64,000 nucleotides of DNA from Allopusillimonas sp008369125 (GTDB lineage: Bacteria > Pseudomonadota > Gammaproteobacteria > Burkholderiales > Burkholderiaceae_B): NCBI RefSeq assembly GCF_008369125.1, contig NZ_VOAY01000003.1:1-64000 (forward strand), in the 5' to 3' direction. Shown piece by piece: positions 8,269 through 17,098 of the stretch; position 1 is the stretch's first letter, and each line of letters opens with the position of its first letter. The position numbers and the translations under genes were made by a program. The notes under the pieces were generated by a model that had not been told where the DNA came from, searched no databases, and saw only the letters and a program-made list of their open reading frames with translations.

Positions 8269-8580
8269 TTACCGCTGCTGAACGGAATTTATGGAGACCT
8301 CATCAAGCGTCGCGTTCATGTCATCAATTCTACGCTTGAAATCGCCAAGTGCAACGCCCCCCAATGGGCCGTCTGGCGCACGCATGGATAAAAGCTCGAC
8401 CGCAATCTGGATTGCAGCCATGACAGCAATGCGCTCATTACTCGATACTTTACCAGAACCTTTGACGCCTAGCATGCGTTGGTCAACATGGCGTACCGCA
8501 GCAAGCAAAGCATCTTTTTGCTCTGGTGGGCAGGCCAGCGAATAATCGCGGCCGAGTATGGAGACGTCGATACGTTCCAT
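8269..8580 (-). CDS. zapA: Cell division protein ZapA
   Basis: A 103-residue protein binding and bundling FtsZ at the division ring. The N-terminal globular part begins ERIDVSILGRDYSLACPPEQ, and conserved family residues are seen in VRHVDQRM and ERIAVMAAIQIAVELL; the rest is helical. The start at 8580 has GGAGTAACC before ATG. It follows the coiled-coil gene by 3 bp, so the two are co-transcribed. 6S RNA downstream is the usual neighbour. Confidence 0.93.
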   Translation of the reverse strand: MERIDVSILGRDYSLACPPEQKDALLAAVRHVDQRMLGVKGSGKVSSNERIAVMAAIQIAVELLSMRAPDGPLGGVALGDFKRRIDDMNATLDEVSINSVQQR

Positions 8581-8583
8581 GGG

Positions 8584-8988
8584 TTACTCCTGAGGCGCGC
8601 CGGGCAGGCGCACAAGAATGGAATCAATCTGCGTGCGGGCTTTGTCAGCAACCTGGCGCAGCCGGGATGTGTCGGCCTGGCTGGCTTCGAGTTGGCGACG
8701 GGCCTCTTCGCAGTCAGCTTTGTACCGTGCCACCTCAGCCTGCAATTGGGCATGGCTGGCCTGGGTTTCGGCCTGCAGCGATTGAATCTGCGCCTCATGC
8801 GTGGCATTGCGCTCGGTGACGACGGAGAACTCGTCTTCACGACGCTGCAGCTGTTGGCGAAAGGCTTCGCAGTCTTGCTCCAGCGTTTTCAGACGAGTTT
8901 GCATAGCAGCCCGCTCGTCCTGCAACTGGCGAGTGAACTGCACGAGTTGCCCGATACGGGCGGCGAGAGAGTCGAGATCTTGCAACAT
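8584..8988 (-). CDS. Coiled-coil protein upstream of zapA (ZapB-like/TIGR02449-type)
   Basis: A 134-residue cytoplasmic protein that is almost entirely coiled coil from residue 5 to about 120 (heptads rich in Leu, Gln, Glu and Arg), with no signal peptide or membrane segment. It sits directly before zapA. Small coiled-coil proteins beside zapA are often annotated as ZapB-like or TIGR02449. ZapB itself is shorter (about 80 residues), so the role in linking ZapA to the nucleoid is inferred from position and shape only. Confidence 0.75.
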   Translation of the reverse strand: MLQDLDSLAARIGQLVQFTRQLQDERAAMQTRLKTLEQDCEAFRQQLQRREDEFSVVTERNATHEAQIQSLQAETQASHAQLQAEVARYKADCEEARRQLEASQADTSRLRQVADKARTQIDSILVRLPGAPQE

Positions 8989-9043
8989 GGGCGTTATCGT
9001 AAACCATCCAACCCTTTCATGGGTAGGGAAAAGTTAAAGCCAG

Positions 9044-9072
9044 ACTATAACCTTTCACGCGTCTTTCCAGAA
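9044..9072 (-). promoter_or_regulatory. Candidate promoter of the zapA operon
   Basis: Minus-strand TTCTGG (9067-9072), 17-bp spacer, TATAGT (9044-9049), about 55 bp before the coiled-coil gene start. The -35 is poor, so an activator may be needed. GAAAG motifs recur every 11 bp across it. Confidence 0.4.
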
Positions 9073-9089
9073 CCTTTCAATTGTCTTTC
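9052..9089 (-). repeat. Four GAAAG motifs at 11-bp spacing
   Basis: On the plus strand CTTTC starts at 9052, 9063, 9074 and 9085, exactly 11 bp apart, overlapping the candidate zapA promoter. All copies therefore lie on nearly one face of the helix. Besides this, the 8989-9309 gap holds nothing recognisable. Confidence 0.7.
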
Positions 9090-9309
9090 AATCTGTGTAC
9101 AAAAGCACACACAACACGCAGAACGTATGTAACAAGGCCAACATTTCGGGGTAAACCCTAGAGATTTACGGGGAAATCAGGGTATCCACAGCGTAAACCG
9201 TCCTTTACCATTTCTCACCTTTTTGGGGTGTTTCCAACTTGCTTGCCTGTTCAGGCGAGAAAAATTAGAACCAGCCCCTTTTATCTGCTGTGAGGGAGAA
9301 ATCATCAAC

Positions 9310-9771
9310 ATGCGGCTCAAAAATCGACAGAACTTCTGGTCAGGAATCATGTTCGTCGTCATAGGCGCTGGATTCGCGTTGGGCGCGACCAGCTACTCCA
9401 TGGGAACAGCAGCCCGCATGGGGCCAGGATACTTTCCATTCTGGCTGGGAGTAATTCTCGCGCTGCTGGGCGCCATCGTAGCCATAAGCGCGCTGTCTGA
9501 GAAGGCAGAAGAAACCGAACTGGAACACTTTGACTGGAAGATTGCCATTGTCATCATCGGCTCGGTAGCGCTCAGTGGTGTTCTGCTCAATTACCTTGGC
9601 GTGTACATCACCGTATTTCTTCTGGTCGTGCTCAGCAGTTTTGCCAGCCACGAATTCAGCTGGAAGGTTGCCATCCTGACGGGACTGTTCCTCGTTCTGT
9701 TCGTATGGCTGGCCTTTATTAAAGGCCTGGGTCTGATCTTCCCGCTCTGGCCCACCTTTTTAGGCAATTGA
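9310..9771 (+). CDS. tctB: Tripartite tricarboxylate transporter small membrane subunit TctB
   Basis: A 153-residue membrane protein with four hydrophobic segments (about residues 10-28, 38-58, 75-95 and 100-145). It has the family segment MGTAARMGPGYFPFWLGVILALLG shared by DUF1468/TctB proteins (residue run cited only as a region near positions 30-52). The start at 9310 has GGGAG upstream. It pairs with TctA 12 bp downstream. TctA and TctB form the membrane part of a solute-binding-protein-dependent secondary transporter for citrate-like carboxylates. No TctC gene is next to it. Confidence 0.9.
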   Translation: MRLKNRQNFWSGIMFVVIGAGFALGATSYSMGTAARMGPGYFPFWLGVILALLGAIVAISALSEKAEETELEHFDWKIAIVIIGSVALSGVLLNYLGVYITVFLLVVLSSFASHEFSWKVAILTGLFLVLFVWLAFIKGLGLIFPLWPTFLGN

Positions 9772-9783
9772 GGAGCATCGACA

Positions 9784-11289
9784 ATGGAATTATTCGAACA
9801 TCTTGCGCTGGGCTTCTCTGTTGCACTCACAGCACAAAACATCGCTTACTGCCTTCTGGGCTGCCTGCTGGGCACCCTGATTGGCGTGCTGCCCGGCATT
9901 GGGCCTGTGCCCACGATTGCGATGCTGCTGCCTATTACCTATGTACTGCCGCCCGTGGCGGGGCTGATCATGCTGGCGGGTATTTATTACGGTGCCCAGT
10001 ACGGTGGATCAACGACGGCTATTCTGGTGGCTCTTCCGGGTGAAACATCTGCCGTGGTGACGGTGCTCGACGGGCACCAGATGGCGCGTAATGGTCGTGC
10101 CGGTGCGGCACTTGCCATTGCCGCCCTCGGTTCTTTCTTTGCCGGTTGTTTTGCCACAGTGCTGCTTGCCGGCTTCGCTCCTCCTCTTGCCGAGGTCGCC
10201 TTCAAGTTTGGGCCGGCGGAGTATTTTTCGCTTATGGTGCTGGGTCTGATCGGCGCGGTGGTGTTGGCGTCGGGCTCACTGCCTAAAGCTGTCTGCATGA
10301 TCCTGCTTGGTCTGTTGCTGGGCATGGTCGGCACCGACGTAAACTCGGGCGTTGCACGTTACGACTTTGGCATCCCCGAGTTGCAGGATGGCATCGACTT
10401 TGCTGCAGTTGCCATGGGTGTGTTTGGTTTTGCTGAAATCATGAGCAATCTAGAACTACGTGATCAGCGCGTCGATATCACTGACAAAGTAGGTTCACTG
10501 TATCCAAACAAGCAGGAGTTCAAAGAGGCCTGGCCTGCTTGCGTGCGTGGCACGGCTTTGGGTTCGTGCCTGGGTATTTTGCCGGGTGGTGGCGCGGTGC
10601 TTTCTTCGTTTGCGTCGTACACGCTTGAAAAGAAAATATCCAAAAACCCCGAGCGCTTCGGTAAAGGCCATCCTGCAGGTTTGGCCGGCCCCGAGTCAGC
10701 CAACAATGCGGCCGCACAGACGTCATTTATTCCTTTGCTGACGCTCGGTATTCCGGGTAACGCTGTCACGGCGCTGATGATCGGTGCGATGATGATTCAC
10801 AACATCCAGCCTGGCCCACAGGTGATGACTAGTCATCCCGACTTATTCTGGGGCCTGATTGTATCGATGTGGGTGGGCAACCTGATGCTGGTCATTTTGA
10901 ACCTGCCGCTGGTAGGGTTGTGGGTCAAGTTACTGCGCGTTCCATACCGCATCCTGTTTCCAGCCATTCTCGTATTTTGCACGATTGGTGTGTATTCGCT
11001 GAACTACAACGTATTCGACATTTGGATGACTGCCGCGTTTGGCCTCATTGGCTATATCTGGGCCAAGCTCAAATGCGAAGGTGCGCCGTTGCTGCTGGGG
11101 CTGGTTCTGGGCCCCATGATGGAAGAAAACTTTCGGCGGGCACTGTTGCTGGCTCGCGGTGATTACACCACGTTTGTCACCCGCCCCCTGTCCATGTCGC
11201 TGCTGATTGCAGCGCTGGTGTTGGTGGTTATCGTGGCCCTGCCGTCCATACGCAAGAAACGCAAAGAAACCTTTGTAGAGGAAGAATAA
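9784..11289 (+). CDS. tctA: Tripartite tricarboxylate transporter large membrane subunit TctA
   Basis: A 501-residue polytopic permease, normal for TctA. Family motifs include GVLPGIGPVPTIAMLLP near the N-terminus, YYGAQYGGSTTAIL, and the second-half repeat LTLGIPGNAVTALMIGAM. About ten to twelve hydrophobic segments are present. The start has GAGGAG upstream. It imports a carboxylate using an ion gradient, with specificity set by a TctC binding protein that would have to be encoded elsewhere. The TctD/TctE-like two-component genes lie 2.8 kb downstream. Confidence 0.95.
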   Translation: MELFEHLALGFSVALTAQNIAYCLLGCLLGTLIGVLPGIGPVPTIAMLLPITYVLPPVAGLIMLAGIYYGAQYGGSTTAILVALPGETSAVVTVLDGHQMARNGRAGAALAIAALGSFFAGCFATVLLAGFAPPLAEVAFKFGPAEYFSLMVLGLIGAVVLASGSLPKAVCMILLGLLLGMVGTDVNSGVARYDFGIPELQDGIDFAAVAMGVFGFAEIMSNLELRDQRVDITDKVGSLYPNKQEFKEAWPACVRGTALGSCLGILPGGGAVLSSFASYTLEKKISKNPERFGKGHPAGLAGPESANNAAAQTSFIPLLTLGIPGNAVTALMIGAMMIHNIQPGPQVMTSHPDLFWGLIVSMWVGNLMLVILNLPLVGLWVKLLRVPYRILFPAILVFCTIGVYSLNYNVFDIWMTAAFGLIGYIWAKLKCEGAPLLLGLVLGPMMEENFRRALLLARGDYTTFVTRPLSMSLLIAALVLVVIVALPSIRKKRKETFVEEE

Positions 11290-11336
11290 CGGTCGTTGGT
11301 CAAGAGGCGATAAAAGGCCGCTGAGCCAGAACCACA

Positions 11337-11370
11337 CCCCACGGATTGGACACCCGTCCGATCTGTGGGG
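11337..11370 (+). other. Strong hairpin after tctA
   Basis: A 15-bp stem (two G-U pairs) around an ACCC loop, starting CCCCACGGATTGGAC. No T-tract follows in either direction. It could be a 3'-end stabiliser of the tctBA mRNA. Confidence 0.6.
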
Positions 11371-11424
11371 GAAGAGGGCTCAATCTTCTGGAAACGAAGT
11401 TAAGAGAGAACGTTTAATTTCGCA

Positions 11425-11478
11425 GGGCTTCAAACTGATTTGGGCCGATCTAACCCAAAGGGGAATGAAGCCTTTTTT
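11425..11478 (+). terminator. Nested-stem terminator after tctBA
   Basis: The outer stem GGCTTCA (11426-11432) pairs with TGAAGCC (11466-11472) and is followed by TTTTTT. Inside it is a second stem, TTTGGG with CCCAAA. It lies about 150 bp before the dehydrogenase gene, so it could end tctBA transcription or attenuate the next gene. Confidence 0.6.
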
Positions 11479-11627
11479 CATTGTTGTTGGAGAAGTGACG
11501 ACGAGCGTGAAGGGCCTGGCAACAACGGCAAAACACATGAGCGAATCGTGTGCTGATGAAGACGCGAGCACATGGGTTAATCTATTACGGCATGCCATAA
11601 ACCCTGTTTTCAACGGAGTCCAAACCT

Positions 11628-12530
11628 ATGTCTTCCATCAGTGCCAGAAGTTATGAGCCACAAAGCACGACACGCGTCGCATTTCTTGGTCTGGGTGTCA
11701 TGGGCCTGCCCATGGCAGGTCATTTAGCCGCTGCAGGCCATGAGGTAACGGTCTACAACCGCACATTCAGCAAAGCTGAAGCCTGGGCCAGTGAGTTTGG
11801 CGGCAAAGCTGCGCGTACGCCACGCGAGGCAGCTCAAGGCGCTGCCATAGTGTTTTGCTGCGTGGGCAACGACGACGATTTGCGCAGCGTTGTCCTGGGC
11901 GAAGACGGCGCCTTGGCTGGTATGCAGCCGGGTACTATTTTTGTAGACCACACAACAGCATCCGCCGAAGTGGCGCGCGAGCTATACCAGCAGGCAAAGG
12001 CCAAAGGCATTGGCTTTGTCGATGCTCCTGTATCCGGGGGCCAGGGGGGCGCCGTTAACGGCAAACTCACCGTCATGTGTGGAGGCGAGCAAGCGCATTT
12101 TGACGCCATCCGACCGTTGGCGTTGAACTTCGCCCAGGCAGTCACATTGCTGGGCGAATCGGGCGCCGGGCAGCTATGCAAAATGGTCAACCAGATATGC
12201 ATTGCCGGACTGGTTCAGGGCCTGTCAGAAGCCATTGCCTTCGGCGAAGCCGCCAAGCTCGACATGAAGCAGGTGTTGGCGGTCATCAGCAAAGGGGCGG
12301 CCCAAAGCTGGCAAATGGAAAACCGTGGCACAACCATGGTCGAGGGAAAATTTGATCATGGTTTTGCCGTCGACTGGATGCGCAAAGACCTGGGCCTGGT
12401 GCTCGACGAAGCAAAACGCAATGGCGCACGGGTACCTGTTACCGCCTTGGTGGATCAGTTTTATGCGGATGTACAGAACATGGGCGGCAGGCGCTGGGAC
12501 ACGTCCAGCCTAATCAAGCGCCTGCGCTAG
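11628..12530 (+). CDS. NAD(P)-dependent beta-hydroxyacid dehydrogenase (GarR/MmsB family)
   Basis: A 300-residue enzyme of the 3-hydroxyisobutyrate / tartronate-semialdehyde reductase family. The Rossmann motif is GLGVMGLPMAGHL near residue 22. The substrate-binding signature DAPVSGGQGGAVNG is in the middle, and the catalytic-lysine segment GAGQLCKMVNQI follows. The C-terminal helical domain is complete. The start at 11628 has GGAG nine bases upstream. The tctBA genes upstream suggest a carboxylate-related pathway, but the family is broad (glyoxylate, succinic semialdehyde, hydroxyisobutyrate), so I give no symbol. Confidence 0.88.
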   Translation: MSSISARSYEPQSTTRVAFLGLGVMGLPMAGHLAAAGHEVTVYNRTFSKAEAWASEFGGKAARTPREAAQGAAIVFCCVGNDDDLRSVVLGEDGALAGMQPGTIFVDHTTASAEVARELYQQAKAKGIGFVDAPVSGGQGGAVNGKLTVMCGGEQAHFDAIRPLALNFAQAVTLLGESGAGQLCKMVNQICIAGLVQGLSEAIAFGEAAKLDMKQVLAVISKGAAQSWQMENRGTTMVEGKFDHGFAVDWMRKDLGLVLDEAKRNGARVPVTALVDQFYADVQNMGGRRWDTSSLIKRLR

Positions 12531-12582
12531 TAAGGTTTGGCCAGCCAAAGCAGACAGAAACTGGCTAGCCGTGTAGTGCTTT

Positions 12583-14055
12583 TTACGCTTGCCAGAGCGG
12601 CAGCCACAATATGGCACACAGGCCGCAACCGCCATCAGACGAGGCGTCACCGTCACGCAGTTCTATGGTGCCGCGGTTGCGCTCGGCATAGGCCAGGGCA
12701 ATGGCAAGCCCTAACCCTGATCCTTCGCCGCGATCGGTGGCACTGCCACGGTTAAAACGGGCAAATACGCTATCGCGCAAAGAGCGGTCAAGGCCTACAC
12801 CGTTATCACGTACGCTGACCCAGGCTCGCCCCCCTTCCACTCCGGCAGACACCGTAATAGAGCTGGCAGTGCCAGCATGGTTAATGGCGTTGTGCACCAG
12901 GTTGGCAATAGCTTCATGCAACTCGGCCTCGCTTCCCAGTATGAGTACGGTGGCTGGGCTTTCACTGCTGTCTGCCCAGCCAAGGTCTTGGTTCTTTTCA
13001 CGCGCAAGTGGCAAATACTGCAGCACAATATCGCGCGCCAGTGCATTCAAATCAACCTTGCCCTGCGGGGCTGCGATTTTGCCGCTGGCATGCGCCAGTG
13101 ACAACAGTTGCTCTGTGAGACGTGAGGTTTGCCCAAGCTGGCGCACAATTGCATCGAGGCTCTCGCGCACCTGCAGAATATCCGGCTCGCGTCGGGCGTA
13201 CTGTGCCTGCGTCAACATAATAGCCAGCGGTGTACGCAACTGATGTGAGGCATCTGCCAGAAACTGCGCCTCTTTATCAAGCACCTGTCGATACAACCCA
13301 ATATGATGGTTCACGGCCGTAACCAGTGGCACGATCTCACGTGGCACCTCGTCGATTTCAAGCGGCATCAGGTTCTCGACTTCACGCGCCCTTATCTCGC
13401 GGCGTAAACGCCCCAACGGCTGCAAGGCCCATTCAACACTGAACCAGACCAGTAGCACGGCCACGATTAGCATGCGCGCGTCACGAAACAACCCCTGACG
13501 CCATGCCTCTTGTTGCGTAGCTAGCCGCAGGCTGAGGCTCTCGCCTACCAGCACAAGAATTTGCCTGTGCCCGCCGTCGTAATGCAGATCACGCCAGAGG
13601 CCGACCATGCGTACTTCGTCGTTGCGATACATACCGTTGTAGTAAACCGGCACACCCTCTTTCTGCGGCAAGGCGTCAGGCTTGGGCAGCCCCTCCATGC
13701 CGAGCAAGGTCTTGTTTTCGAGGCCAAGTGCTGAAATACCACCTAGCTTTGGCACGGGCGGATAGATTTCTTCAACCCTAAAATATTTTCGATTGCCCGC
13801 CTTTGACTCAAGCATGACCTGAGCATAAAAAGGAGGATCGATGCGCAGCGTGCCATCAGAATTAAACTCAATACTGGTTTCGAGCACCTTGGCTGGCTCA
13901 AGCAACGCAGTGTCGTACACCTCTCGGGTAAGCCTGCTGACCACCTGGTAGTCGCTCCAGCTGTCGACGAGCAATAAAATTATGGTGCCAGGGATAAGCA
14001 GCACCAGTAACCAGAAATGCATGCTGCCGCGCGGCTGACGGGTGTGCCAGGCCAT
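12583..14055 (-). CDS. Sensor histidine kinase, TctE-like
   Basis: A 490-residue kinase. A membrane segment lies at about residues 13-30. A periplasmic 2CSK_N-type domain covers about 32-190, as in TctE/QseC sensors. A second membrane segment is at about 193-212, then the linker. The phospho-acceptor is His271 in DASHQLRTPLA, followed by the N box (VHNAINHAG) and the G boxes (DNGVGLD, GSGLGLAI). It starts 4 bp after the response regulator. The family and the nearby tctBA suggest it senses a tricarboxylate and controls that transporter; this is inference. Confidence 0.9.
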   Translation of the reverse strand: MAWHTRQPRGSMHFWLLVLLIPGTIILLLVDSWSDYQVVSRLTREVYDTALLEPAKVLETSIEFNSDGTLRIDPPFYAQVMLESKAGNRKYFRVEEIYPPVPKLGGISALGLENKTLLGMEGLPKPDALPQKEGVPVYYNGMYRNDEVRMVGLWRDLHYDGGHRQILVLVGESLSLRLATQQEAWRQGLFRDARMLIVAVLLVWFSVEWALQPLGRLRREIRAREVENLMPLEIDEVPREIVPLVTAVNHHIGLYRQVLDKEAQFLADASHQLRTPLAIMLTQAQYARREPDILQVRESLDAIVRQLGQTSRLTEQLLSLAHASGKIAAPQGKVDLNALARDIVLQYLPLAREKNQDLGWADSSESPATVLILGSEAELHEAIANLVHNAINHAGTASSITVSAGVEGGRAWVSVRDNGVGLDRSLRDSVFARFNRGSATDRGEGSGLGLAIALAYAERNRGTIELRDGDASSDGGCGLCAILWLPLWQA

Positions 14056-14059
14056 AGCG

Positions 14060-14737
14060 CTAGTGGCTACCGTTTATGCTCTCGAGCATGTAGCCCAGAC
14101 CACGTACGGTGACAATATGCACATCGCTGCCAGCAAGTTTTTTTCGCAGTCGGTGCAGCACAACCTCGATCGCATCAAGGTTTGTCTCACTGTCGTGATC
14201 AAAAACGCGTATGAATAACTGGTTTTTTTCAACAGGCGCCCCGCTGCGCGTAATAAGTACCGCTAATGCGGCATGTTCACGCGGCGTAAGATGCAGCAGA
14301 ACGCTATCCAGCATAAAGGCGCGGCTGTCGCTGTCATAGAGCAGAGACCCACACTGTACACGCTGAGCCTGGCGTCCGCGGCTGCGCCTGACCAGTGCGG
14401 CGACCCGAGCTTCGAGCTCTTCAAGTGCAAATGGCTTGGTAAGAAAGTCGTCAGCGCCCAGGTTGAGGCCACGCACCCTATCTTGCAATGCCCCCTGTGC
14501 GGTAAGAATCAACACCGGCGTGATGTCGCCACGATTACGCATCTCGCGCAACAAGACCAGCCCGTGTTTGTCGGGCAGGCGCAAGTCCATGATGACAGCA
14601 TCGTAGTCATTGATCGCAAGCAGACGCTCAGCTGAAGCGGCGTCTGGCGCATGCTCGGGCAAAAACCCGCTTTGCGCCAGCGCACGCTCAAGCCAAGCAG
14701 CCATTTCGCGTTCATCTTCAACTAATAGTACGCGCAT
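14060..14737 (-). CDS. OmpR-family response regulator, TctD-like
   Basis: A 225-residue regulator. The receiver domain covers 1-115, with Asp8, phospho-acceptor Asp51 (IMDLRLPD) and Lys101 (LTKPF). A winged-helix OmpR/PhoB domain covers about 125-222 (HLTPREHAAL, IEVVLHRLRKKL, TVRGLGYML). I chose the ATG at 14737 (MRVLLVEDE); the frame continues upstream but that DNA encodes rppH in another frame. Its start overlaps the end of rppH by 20 bp on the same strand, suggesting translational coupling. The cognate kinase follows directly. Confidence 0.92.
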   Translation of the reverse strand: MRVLLVEDEREMAAWLERALAQSGFLPEHAPDAASAERLLAINDYDAVIMDLRLPDKHGLVLLREMRNRGDITPVLILTAQGALQDRVRGLNLGADDFLTKPFALEELEARVAALVRRSRGRQAQRVQCGSLLYDSDSRAFMLDSVLLHLTPREHAALAVLITRSGAPVEKNQLFIRVFDHDSETNLDAIEVVLHRLRKKLAGSDVHIVTVRGLGYMLESINGSH

Positions 14738-15284
14738 GCCCTTTTCCGTTAGACTGCCCAAGCGCACGGTGGTTGTGAACGCGCTGACGCAGATAACGCG
14801 AATCGTGGCCACGTTTGAACAACACCATGGAAAGCTCGTTGAGCGCCAGGGTGTAGACCTCACGTTTGAACTCGATGACAGCATCAAGCGGAACCCAGTA
14901 CGGGCTCCAGCGCCAGGCATCGAACTCGGGCTTGTCGGTTGCACGCAAGCTGACGTCACAGTCGCGACCAAGCATACGCAGCAAAAACCATATCTGTTTT
15001 TGCCCTTTGTAGTGCCCACGCGAATCACGTCGGATAAAGTTGTTCGGCACGCTATACCGCAGCCAATCGCGGGTCCGGCCTAATATTCGGACGTGTTCGG
15101 GCAGCAACCCCACTTCCTCGTGAAGCTCTCGGTACATGGCCTGTACTGGACTTTCGCCGTACTTGATGCCCCCTTGGGGGAATTGCCATGCATGCTCCCG
15201 GATACGTTTGCCCCAAAAAACCTCGTTCTTTTGATTTACGAGGATAATGCCGACATTAGGACGGTAGCCTTCACGGTCTAACAT
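14718..15284 (-). CDS. rppH: RNA pyrophosphohydrolase (Nudix)
   Basis: A 188-residue Nudix hydrolase that removes pyrophosphate from 5'-triphosphorylated mRNA and so starts RNase E-dependent decay. The Nudix box runs from GGIKYGESP to RELHEEVGL at about residues 38-60. Flanking family segments are REGYRPNVGI, EHAWQFPQGG and GQKQIWFLL. The start at 15284 (MLDREGYRPN) has GAGGTGG upstream. It is divergent from proS, a frequent betaproteobacterial arrangement, and leads into the two-component genes. Confidence 0.95.
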   Translation of the reverse strand: MLDREGYRPNVGIILVNQKNEVFWGKRIREHAWQFPQGGIKYGESPVQAMYRELHEEVGLLPEHVRILGRTRDWLRYSVPNNFIRRDSRGHYKGQKQIWFLLRMLGRDCDVSLRATDKPEFDAWRWSPYWVPLDAVIEFKREVYTLALNELSMVLFKRGHDSRYLRQRVHNHRALGQSNGKGHARTIS

Positions 15285-15346
15285 AGGCCACCTCAAATCG
15301 AATTTACAATTATCATTGATTATACGTATCCGCAGAGATCCTCACC

Positions 15347-17077
15347 ATGTATGCAAGCAAGTACCACATAAACACCCTGAAAGAAGCCCCCTCCGAAGCC
15401 GAAGTTGTGAGCCACCAGCTTATGACTCGCGCCGGTATGATCCGCAAGGCCGCGGGCGGCATTTACACCTATATGCCTCTGGGCCTGCGGGTAATCCAAA
15501 AAATTGAAGCCATTGTGCGCGACGAGATGAATCGTGCTGGCGCCATAGAATTGCTGATGCCGGTGGTTCAGCCCGCCGAGCTCTGGGTCGAATCGGGTCG
15601 ATGGGAACAATATGGCCCTGAACTGCTACGCATCAAAGACAGGCATCAGCGCGACTTTGTATTGCAGCCCACCTCTGAAGAGGTCATTACCGATATCGCC
15701 CGCAATGAAATTCACAGCTGGCGGCAACTGCCCCTGAACTTCTATCACATTCAGACCAAGTTTCGCGACGAACGCCGACCGCGCTTCGGCCTGATGCGGG
15801 GCCGCGAATTTACCATGAAGGATGCTTATTCATTTGACCGTGACGAAGCTTCAGCCCAAGCCAGCTACGACGCCATGTACGACGCCTATATGCGTATTTT
15901 TACGCGCATGGGTCTTGAGTTCAGAGCCGTGGCAGCTGACACGGGATCAATTGGCGGCTCGCGCAGCCATGAGTTTCAGGTTATTGCCGATACCGGTGAA
16001 GACCTCATCGTATTCAACCCGCAATCGCAATACGCGGCCAACATTGAGCTGGCAGAAGCGCCGTGCCTGGTGGCCACACGCGGGCAGGCAAACGAAACGC
16101 TGAACAAAACAGCCACCCCCAATGCGCCCAAATGCGAGCTGGTGGCAGAGCAGCTTCAGCGCCCGCTCACCGACACCGTAAAGTCGGTAGTACTGGCCAC
16201 TGAAAACGCTGAAGACAAGGCAGTGGTAAAAATCTGGCTGTTGCTGGTGCGTGGTGACCATGACCTGAACGACATCAAAGTGGCCAAACTGCCTGGTCTG
16301 GAAGGCTTTCGTCTGGCCAGTGAGGCCGAGATACTCGACACCTTCGGCTGCGTGCCAGGTTATCTGGGGCCTATTAACCCCCTCAAACCCGTTACTGTCA
16401 TCGCTGACCGCACGGTCGCCAACATGAGCGACTTCATCTGTGGCGCCAACGAAGAGGGCTATCACTATACGGGAGTCAATTGGGGCCGCGACCTGCCTGA
16501 GCCTCAGGTTGCCGACCTGCGCAACGTGCGGGCGGGTGACCCTGACCCTAACGGTGGGACATTGGCCATACAACGCGGTATTGAGGTGGGGCATGTGTTC
16601 TTCCTGGGCGATAAATACTCCCGGGCGCTCACTGCCACATTTCTCGAAACCGACGGCAAACCCGCCATGCTGCAGATGGGTTGCTATGGCATAGGAATCA
16701 GCCGTATTGCCGCTGCCGCCATTGAACAACACCACGATGCAAAAGGTATTGTCTGGCCTCGCGCACTCGCTCCTTATGAGGTGGTAATTTGCCCAATGGG
16801 CTGGAATAAAAGTGAAACAGTCCGCAACACAGCCGTCGAGATCTATGAGGCTCTGCGAGGCCACGGCATCGATGTTATTCTCGACGACCGCGATACTCGA
16901 CCGGGCATCATGTTCGCCGACTGGGAGCTCATCGGTGTGCCATTGCGCATAACCGTGGGCGACCGGGGCCTGAAAGATGGCATTGTCGAAGTGCAACCAC
17001 GCCGCGCCGAGGCCGCCGACAAGGTTGCGGTGTCGAGCGCAGTCGCGCACGTGCTTCAGCAGCTAGAGTCACTTTAA
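15347..17077 (+). CDS. proS: Prolyl-tRNA synthetase (bacterial type)
   Basis: A 576-residue class II synthetase, full bacterial length, with the editing (INS) domain. Motif 2 is in the segment FRDERRPRFGLMRGREFTMKD, and motif 3 contains GCYGIGISR. The insertion editing domain lies at about residues 225-405, and the anticodon-binding domain is C-terminal (from about 470). It charges tRNA-Pro and clears mischarged Ala-tRNA-Pro. It stands alone on the plus strand, with tol-pal following after about 50 bp. Confidence 0.97.
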   Translation: MYASKYHINTLKEAPSEAEVVSHQLMTRAGMIRKAAGGIYTYMPLGLRVIQKIEAIVRDEMNRAGAIELLMPVVQPAELWVESGRWEQYGPELLRIKDRHQRDFVLQPTSEEVITDIARNEIHSWRQLPLNFYHIQTKFRDERRPRFGLMRGREFTMKDAYSFDRDEASAQASYDAMYDAYMRIFTRMGLEFRAVAADTGSIGGSRSHEFQVIADTGEDLIVFNPQSQYAANIELAEAPCLVATRGQANETLNKTATPNAPKCELVAEQLQRPLTDTVKSVVLATENAEDKAVVKIWLLLVRGDHDLNDIKVAKLPGLEGFRLASEAEILDTFGCVPGYLGPINPLKPVTVIADRTVANMSDFICGANEEGYHYTGVNWGRDLPEPQVADLRNVRAGDPDPNGGTLAIQRGIEVGHVFFLGDKYSRALTATFLETDGKPAMLQMGCYGIGISRIAAAAIEQHHDAKGIVWPRALAPYEVVICPMGWNKSETVRNTAVEIYEALRGHGIDVILDDRDTRPGIMFADWELIGVPLRITVGDRGLKDGIVEVQPRRAEAADKVAVSSAVAHVLQQLESL

Positions 17078-17098
17078 TTAACCGCCAGCGTCGGCTGG

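Noticed and set aside
15947..17050. 367-codon open frame opposite proS
   Set aside because: Antisense shadow of a conserved synthetase; no recognisable domain.
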